In this document: positions 62,034-64,000 of the stretch, piece by piece
How the letters are laid out: every line of letters begins with the position of its first letter
Numbering within the stretch: the stretch's first letter is position 1
Assembly (NCBI GenBank): GCA_049889095.1
Contig: JBLJFK010000005.1
DNA length: 64,000 bases
Reading direction: 5' to 3' (one strand)
Source of the DNA: Ewingella sp049889095
GTDB lineage: Bacteria > Pseudomonadota > Gammaproteobacteria > Enterobacterales > Enterobacteriaceae
The notes under the pieces: model-generated
The model's input: only the letters and a program-made list of their open reading frames with translations
The model's database searches: none
Told to the model about the DNA's origin: nothing
Program-made: the position numbers and the translations under genes

Positions 62034-63041
62034 TCAGAGTGAACCGAGCGTGGCAACCATCACTGCTTTAATGGTGTGCAGGCGGTTTTCAGCCTGATCA
62101 AACACGACGCTGTGCGGTGATTCGAACACGTCATCAGTCACTTCCATGCCGCCGTGCAGACCATATTCTTCGGCCATCTGTTTGCCGAGGGTCGTTTGGT
62201 CGTCATGGAACGCGGGCAGACAATGTAGAAATTTCACCTGCGGATTACCAGTCAGGGCCAGCATCGCGCTGTTGACCTGATAGGCGCGCAGTAAGTTGAT
62301 GCGCTCTTTCCAGGTCTCTTTGGGTTCACCCATCGACACCCAGACGTCGGTGTACAAAAAGTCGGCGCCTTTCACACCGGTCGCAATATCTTCCGTCAAC
62401 AAGATACTGCCGCCATTCTCCTGAGCCAGATGTTGGCAGGTCGCGACCAGTTCGGCATCCGGCCAGCAGGCCGTTGGCGCCACCAGACGTAAATTCAGAC
62501 CGCACAGCGCTGCGGCTTCCAGCAACGAATTGCCCATATTGTTTCGCGCATCACCCAGATAGGCGAGTTTCATGCCTTTAAGCGGCTGGCCTGGCAGTTG
62601 CTCCTGCATTGTCAGCAGGTCGGCCAACAGTTGCGTCGGATGAAACTCGTTGGTCAGGCCGTTCCAGACCGGGACGCCGGAGAACTCCGCCAGCATCTCG
62701 ACTTTGTCCTGACCGAAACCACGATACTGAATACCGTCGTACATCCTTCCCAGTACGCGTGCGGTGTCTTTCATCGACTCTTTATGGCCGATCTGGCTGC
62801 CACTTGGGCCGAGGTAAGTGACGTTTGCGCCCTGATCATAAGCGGCAACTTCGAAAGAGCATCGTGTACGGGTCGAGTCTTTTTCGAAGATGAGCGCGAT
62901 GTTTTTTCCTTGCAGGTGGGCTTTCTCAGTGCCATTTTTCTTCGCGGCTTTTAGCTCGACAGCGAGCTGGAGGAGGGATGTAATTTCTGACGGGGTAAAA
63001 TCCAGTAACCTGAGAAAATGACGTTTACTCAAAAGACTCAT
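62034..63041 (-). CDS. argF: Ornithine carbamoyltransferase
   Basis: 335 residues from the ATG at 63041 (GAGAGGA upstream), one longer than E. coli ArgI. Makes citrulline from ornithine and carbamoyl phosphate. Carbamoyl phosphate site STRTRCSFE, then HPTQLLADLL and the ornithine loop FLHCLPAFHDDQTT. It is the argI ortholog by position (beside rraB and tabA). Two ARG boxes in its promoter indicate ArgR repression. It shares carbamoyl phosphate with pyrB 3 kb away. Confidence 0.98.
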   Translation of the reverse strand: MSLLSKRHFLRLLDFTPSEITSLLQLAVELKAAKKNGTEKAHLQGKNIALIFEKDSTRTRCSFEVAAYDQGANVTYLGPSGSQIGHKESMKDTARVLGRMYDGIQYRGFGQDKVEMLAEFSGVPVWNGLTNEFHPTQLLADLLTMQEQLPGQPLKGMKLAYLGDARNNMGNSLLEAAALCGLNLRLVAPTACWPDAELVATCQHLAQENGGSILLTEDIATGVKGADFLYTDVWVSMGEPKETWKERINLLRAYQVNSAMLALTGNPQVKFLHCLPAFHDDQTTLGKQMAEEYGLHGGMEVTDDVFESPHSVVFDQAENRLHTIKAVMVATLGSL

Positions 63042-63072
63042 GGTGTTCCTCTCCAATGCCTTTGCATTTTAT

Positions 63073-63111
63073 GGTGAATATAAATTCAATTTATATGTAT
63101 GAATATGCAAT
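63073..63111 (-). promoter_or_regulatory. Tandem ARG boxes (ArgR operator) of argF
   Basis: Two 18-base palindromes separated by 3 bases: GGTGAATATAAATTCAAT (63073-63090) and TATGTATGAATATGCAAT (63094-63111). Both fit the ArgR consensus TGAAT-N4-ATTCA, the first perfectly. The spacing is that known for ArgR hexamers. They lie 32-70 bases before the argF ATG and cover the probable promoter (TTGTAA/TATAAA on the minus strand). Confidence 0.85.
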
Positions 63112-63211
63112 TACAACCCCGAAATAAAAACTTTGTCGTTTATAGTGGAGGCTGGCCCTTGGCTGTGTGAAAATAGCGGCAATATACGTCACATTGATTG
63201 AGGACTGAGGC

Positions 63212-63652
63212 ATGGCAAATCGTGAGTTGCTGGAAGAACAACGTGAAGAAACCCGCTTAATCATCGAGGAACTGCTGGAAGATGGCAGCGATCCTGACGC
63301 GCTTTATACTATTGAACACCACTTATCATCAGAGAACTTCGACGTGCTGGAGAAAGCGGCGGTTGAAGCTTTCAAATTGGGTTATGAAGTTACCGACGCA
63401 GAAGAGTTGGAAGTTGAAGACGGTACTACCGTAATGTGCTGCGATGTGATCAGCGAAATTGCGCTGAATGCCGAACAGATTGACGTACAGGTTGAACAAC
63501 TGATGAATCTGGCCGAAGCCCAGGGCGTGAACTATGACGGTTGGGGGACTTATTTCGAAGGCGACGACGAAGATGAAGACGGCGAAGAAGGTGATGAAGA
63601 AGGCAAGGAAGGCGAGTTAGTTGATGAAGATGATGACGGTAAGCGTCATTAA
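63212..63652 (+). CDS. rraB: Regulator of RNase E activity B, RraB
   Basis: 146 residues, slightly longer than E. coli RraB (138). Binds the C-terminal half of RNase E and changes the decay of many mRNAs. The ferredoxin-like core (MANRELLEEQREETRLIIEE to GWGTYFEG) is conserved. The tail after residue 115 is strongly acidic (GDDEDEDGEEGDEEG). Divergent from argF. It joins rapZ and arcZ as RNase E/Hfq-linked genes in this window. Confidence 0.96.
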   Translation: MANRELLEEQREETRLIIEELLEDGSDPDALYTIEHHLSSENFDVLEKAAVEAFKLGYEVTDAEELEVEDGTTVMCCDVISEIALNAEQIDVQVEQLMNLAEAQGVNYDGWGTYFEGDDEDEDGEEGDEEGKEGELVDEDDDGKRH

Positions 63653-63681
63653 TCATCTCGTATTTCTGCACTAAATAGATG

Positions 63682-63709
63682 AAAGGCTGCCGTTTCGGTA
63701 GCCTTTTTT
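63682..63709 (+). terminator. Terminator after rraB
   Basis: AAGGCTGCC and GGTAGCCTT pair (one wobble) around GTTTC, followed by six T, 30 bases past the rraB stop. Confidence 0.88.
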
Positions 63710-63763
63710 CATGATATTTACAGCGTAAACTTATTATTAACCGTCTATATACCACAGCACCCG

Positions 63764-64000
63764 TTACGATTTAATCCCCAGCCGTTTGGCCAGTCTGTGA
63801 AGATTCCCTGCATCTATATCCAGAGCACGTGCACAAGCAGACCAATGTTCTGTTTTTCTCTCAACATTTTGTTGATCAACCGCCGCTGAAAGTCCTGACC
63901 CAAGCTTTCCGCTCCAAAGGCGTATTCGTCCGCTCTTCCACCATGAATAACGTAATGATGCCGAAGATCGCGGGAATGCTGGAAGAGTGCCGCGAGCATG
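63764..64000 (-). pseudogene. norR: C-terminal fragment of a NorR-like sigma-54 activator, apparently frameshifted
   Basis: On the minus strand, one frame ends in HWSACARALDIDAGNLHRLA followed by KRLGIKS, the Fis-type HTH tail typical of NorR. The preceding helix (GQDFQRRLINKMLREKQ) lies in a different frame that otherwise runs on as nonsense to a stop. One missing base near 63849 would join them as EKQ-x-HWSACAR. The rest of the gene lies beyond the window. It may be a real pseudogene, a sequencing error or an assembly error at the edge. Identity as NorR rests on the HTH tail; another sigma-54 activator is possible. Confidence 0.55.

Noticed and set aside
63780..64000. Plus-strand open frame at the window end (reading ...QAFRSKGVFVRSSTMNNVMM...)
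   Set aside because: It is antisense to the NorR-like helix and HTH, which are recognisable on the minus strand; no family is evident for the plus reading.

Overview
This window is a chromosomal segment of a gamma-proteobacterium of the order Enterobacterales. Gene order and protein sequences closely match the Escherichia coli rpoN-lpt-mla-murA-deg-rplM-gltBD-arcB and yraN-rnpB/exu/pyrBI-argI regions. Two ERIC repeats, a uxaC-uxaB-uxaA operon and an Anbu proteasome-like operon suggest the Yersiniaceae side (Rahnella, Rouxiella, Ewingella or Serratia relatives). The genus cannot be fixed from the sequence alone. I see no rRNA, tRNA, CRISPR array, insertion sequence or prophage.

Layout. 1-1413 is the 3' part of a PRD-type PTS-controlled regulator, followed by a long ERIC element. 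1638-9680 (minus strand) is yrbG-kdsD-kdsC-lptC-lptA-lptB-rpoN-hpf-ptsN-rapZ-npr: Kdo and LPS export, sigma-54, ribosome hibernation and nitrogen-PTS. 10009-14906 (plus) is mlaFEDCB-ibaG-murA: outer-membrane lipid asymmetry and the first step of peptidoglycan synthesis. 14994-18089 (minus) is degS, degQ and zapG. 18349-22159 (plus) is zapE, rplM-rpsI with its structured leader, and sspA-sspB. 22292-28177 (minus) is gltBD. 29061-33024 (plus) is arcB, an unusual ElbB-like gene and mtgA, with the small RNA gene arcZ on the opposite strand just after arcB. 33096-36797 (minus) is dolP, diaA, yraN and lpoA. 36860-38303 (plus) is rsmI and rnpB, with a duplicated rnpB tail and terminator. 38319-44648 holds yhaK, yhaJ and the yqjGF, yqjKED, yqjC and yqjA-mzrA envelope genes. 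45053-52319 is a hexuronate regulon: exuR and exuT on minus, divergent from uxaCBA on plus, with candidate ExuR and CRP sites. 52407-52967 is ygjV.

52981-56938 (minus) is a four-gene operon: circularly permuted ATP-grasp, alpha-E protein, transglutaminase-like protease and Anbu, an ancestral proteasome beta-like hydrolase. This is the least understood system here. It resembles a peptide-ligation and proteolysis cassette and is the best candidate for new biology. 57228-59473 is ridA and the pyrL-pyrB-pyrI attenuation operon, with a second ERIC inserted between attenuator and pyrB. 59623-63652 is tabA, a GH13_18 sugar phosphorylase, argF with its ARG boxes, and rraB. The window ends in the 3' end of a NorR-like regulator that appears frameshifted.

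Other points of interest are the ElbB-like protein whose family nucleophile cysteine is replaced by serine, the arcB/arcZ overlap, and several strong hairpins in intergenic regions. Starts were chosen from family length and Shine-Dalgarno sequences. Family assignments come from remembered sequences, not from database searches.
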